Shown here: positions 6,897 to 7,172 of the stretch, piece after piece
Numbering within the stretch: the stretch's first letter is position 1
Layout: every line of letters begins with the position of its first letter
Assembly (NCBI GenBank): GCA_031257135.1
Contig: JAIRPH010000179.1
Coordinates: 1 to 7,172 of the forward strand
Direction of reading: 5' to 3'
Length of the DNA stretch: 7,172 nucleotides
Source: Spirochaetaceae bacterium
GTDB lineage: Bacteria; Spirochaetota; Spirochaetia; Treponematales; Breznakiellaceae
The notes under the pieces: model-generated
Databases searched by the model: none
What the model was told of the DNA's origin: nothing
Seen by the model: only the letters and a program-made list of their open reading frames with translations
Made by a program: the position numbers and the translations under genes

Positions 6897-6984
6897 GTCT
6901 ATCAGCAGGAATGGCTGGTTTAAACCATGTTACCAATGCCGAGCGGGGTTCGCAGGGCTTCCCCTAGCCCGAAGGCTGATAGAC
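6897..6984. repeat. Ten-base perfect inverted repeat enclosing nested hairpins
   Basis: GTCTATCAGC (6897-6906) is exactly complementary to GCTGATAGAC (6975-6984). The 68 bases between them hold a 12-base palindrome (6916-6927) and a GGGCT / AGCCC stem (6955-6970). On the minus strand AGCCUUCGGGCU (6977-6966) forms a hairpin with a UUCG tetraloop closed by C-G, which would compete with the outer stem. No T-run follows on either strand, so it is not a standard terminator. It may be a structured RNA or the body of a small repeated element. Confidence 0.6.
6916..6927. repeat. 12-base palindrome TGGTTTAAACCA
   Basis: TGGTTTAAACCA is a perfect even palindrome lying inside the larger inverted repeat. 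It could form one arm of a cruciform or a dimeric-protein binding site; nothing in the sequence decides which. Confidence 0.6.
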
Positions 6985-7065
6985 CCGATTCTTCCGTCCC
7001 TAACCATGATTTGGTGGTGATCCAGAAAGTATGATAGGCATTAAATGAAGCCATAATTGAGGTAG

Positions 7066-7091
7066 TGGAAAGCCATATTGAAGGCTTTCCA
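7066..7091. repeat. Nine-base-pair hairpin TGGAAAGCC / GGCTTTCCA
   Basis: TGGAAAGCC (7066-7074) and GGCTTTCCA (7083-7091) pair perfectly around an eight-base loop. Neither side is followed by a T-run, so a terminator is unlikely. It sits directly before a possible ATG at 7092 and contains the GAAGG that could act as its ribosome-binding site, so it might control access to that start. Confidence 0.6.
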
Positions 7092-7172
7092 ATGATTGAA
7101 GAGCTTCTTGGAAAAACCGCAGGTTCGCCTGAAAACCCGCCTGAGCCGATGCCGCAACCGGCAGTTATTCCC
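7092..7172 (+). CDS. Possible start of an unrecognised protein, cut by the window edge
   Basis: An ATG at 7092 is preceded at seven bases by GAAGG and opens a frame that runs 27 codons to the edge. It begins MIEELLGKTAG and becomes proline- and glutamate-rich (for example PENPPEPMPQP). The frame is open upstream to a TAG at 7035-7037, so a GTG start at 7065 is also possible, or this is the tail of a decayed gene. I do not recognise the protein, and the opposite strand is also open here, so strand and reality are uncertain. Confidence 0.25.
   Translation, partial: MIEELLGKTAGSPENPPEPMPQPAVIP

Larger units (their letters stand above)
6823..7172. other. Right-hand region without a confident gene
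   Basis: This 350-base stretch contains no recognised protein or RNA gene. Several frames are partly open. The HD frame continues 65 codons past its stop (6823-7017). Another plus frame gives three short pieces separated by stops, the last open to the edge. A minus-strand frame is open for 83 codons from the edge to a stop at 6920-6922. None is recognised. The region is rich in inverted repeats (listed separately) and could be a decayed gene, a repeated intergenic element, or the leader of a gene beyond the edge. Confidence 0.6.

Noticed and set aside
6941..6970. GGGGTTCGCAGGG resembling the T-arm of a tRNA
   Set aside because: The loop does not match the TTCRANY consensus, and no acceptor stem, D-arm or anticodon arm can be placed around it.
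6897..6984. An integron attC site
   Set aside because: The overall size and inverted repeat are suggestive, but the outer arms do not carry the RYYYAAC / GTTRRRY core sites.
6920..7172. A minus-strand partial gene open for 83 codons from the edge
   Set aside because: Its serine- and glycine-rich translation is typical of an antisense shadow, there is no recognised motif, and its start is outside the window; it cannot be excluded without more sequence.

Overview
The window looks like chromosomal DNA from a spirochaete, most plausibly a Treponema-type organism of roughly 50% GC. This is an inference from protein style: a large periplasmic-sensor hybrid kinase, a MoxR ATPase and a Treponema-like TsaD. 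No rRNA or other marker confirms it. Four genes are well supported and fill positions 224 to 6822.

Layout. Positions 1-98 are a perfect tandem array of the 7-mer TTTCGTG that runs off the left edge. A short AT-rich spacer follows. On the minus strand (224-1252) is a MoxR-family AAA+ ATPase without its usual DUF58 partner in view. An 82-base divergent promoter region separates it from a very large plus-strand gene (1335-4913). That gene encodes a BvgS-like unorthodox hybrid histidine kinase: a lipoprotein-type signal peptide, two periplasmic substrate-binding-like domains, one membrane helix, HisKA, HATPase, receiver and Hpt. Next come tsaD (4956-5984, tRNA t6A synthesis) and an HD-domain metal-dependent phosphohydrolase (6007-6822), probably cotranscribed. 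The last 350 bases hold no confidently identified gene but contain nested inverted repeats and perhaps the start of one more gene at the right edge.

Working together. The kinase carries all its phosphorelay modules (His609, Asp897, His1051) in one chain, so a separate output regulator must lie elsewhere. TsaD is a housekeeping enzyme, and the HD protein beside it may be a nucleotide phosphohydrolase of unknown substrate. Nothing here forms an obvious defence, CRISPR or mobile-element system. The most unusual signals are the heptamer array, two divergent promoters whose predicted start sites fall on the start codons (leaderless mRNAs), a palindrome inside the MoxR coding region, and the structured non-coding 3' end.
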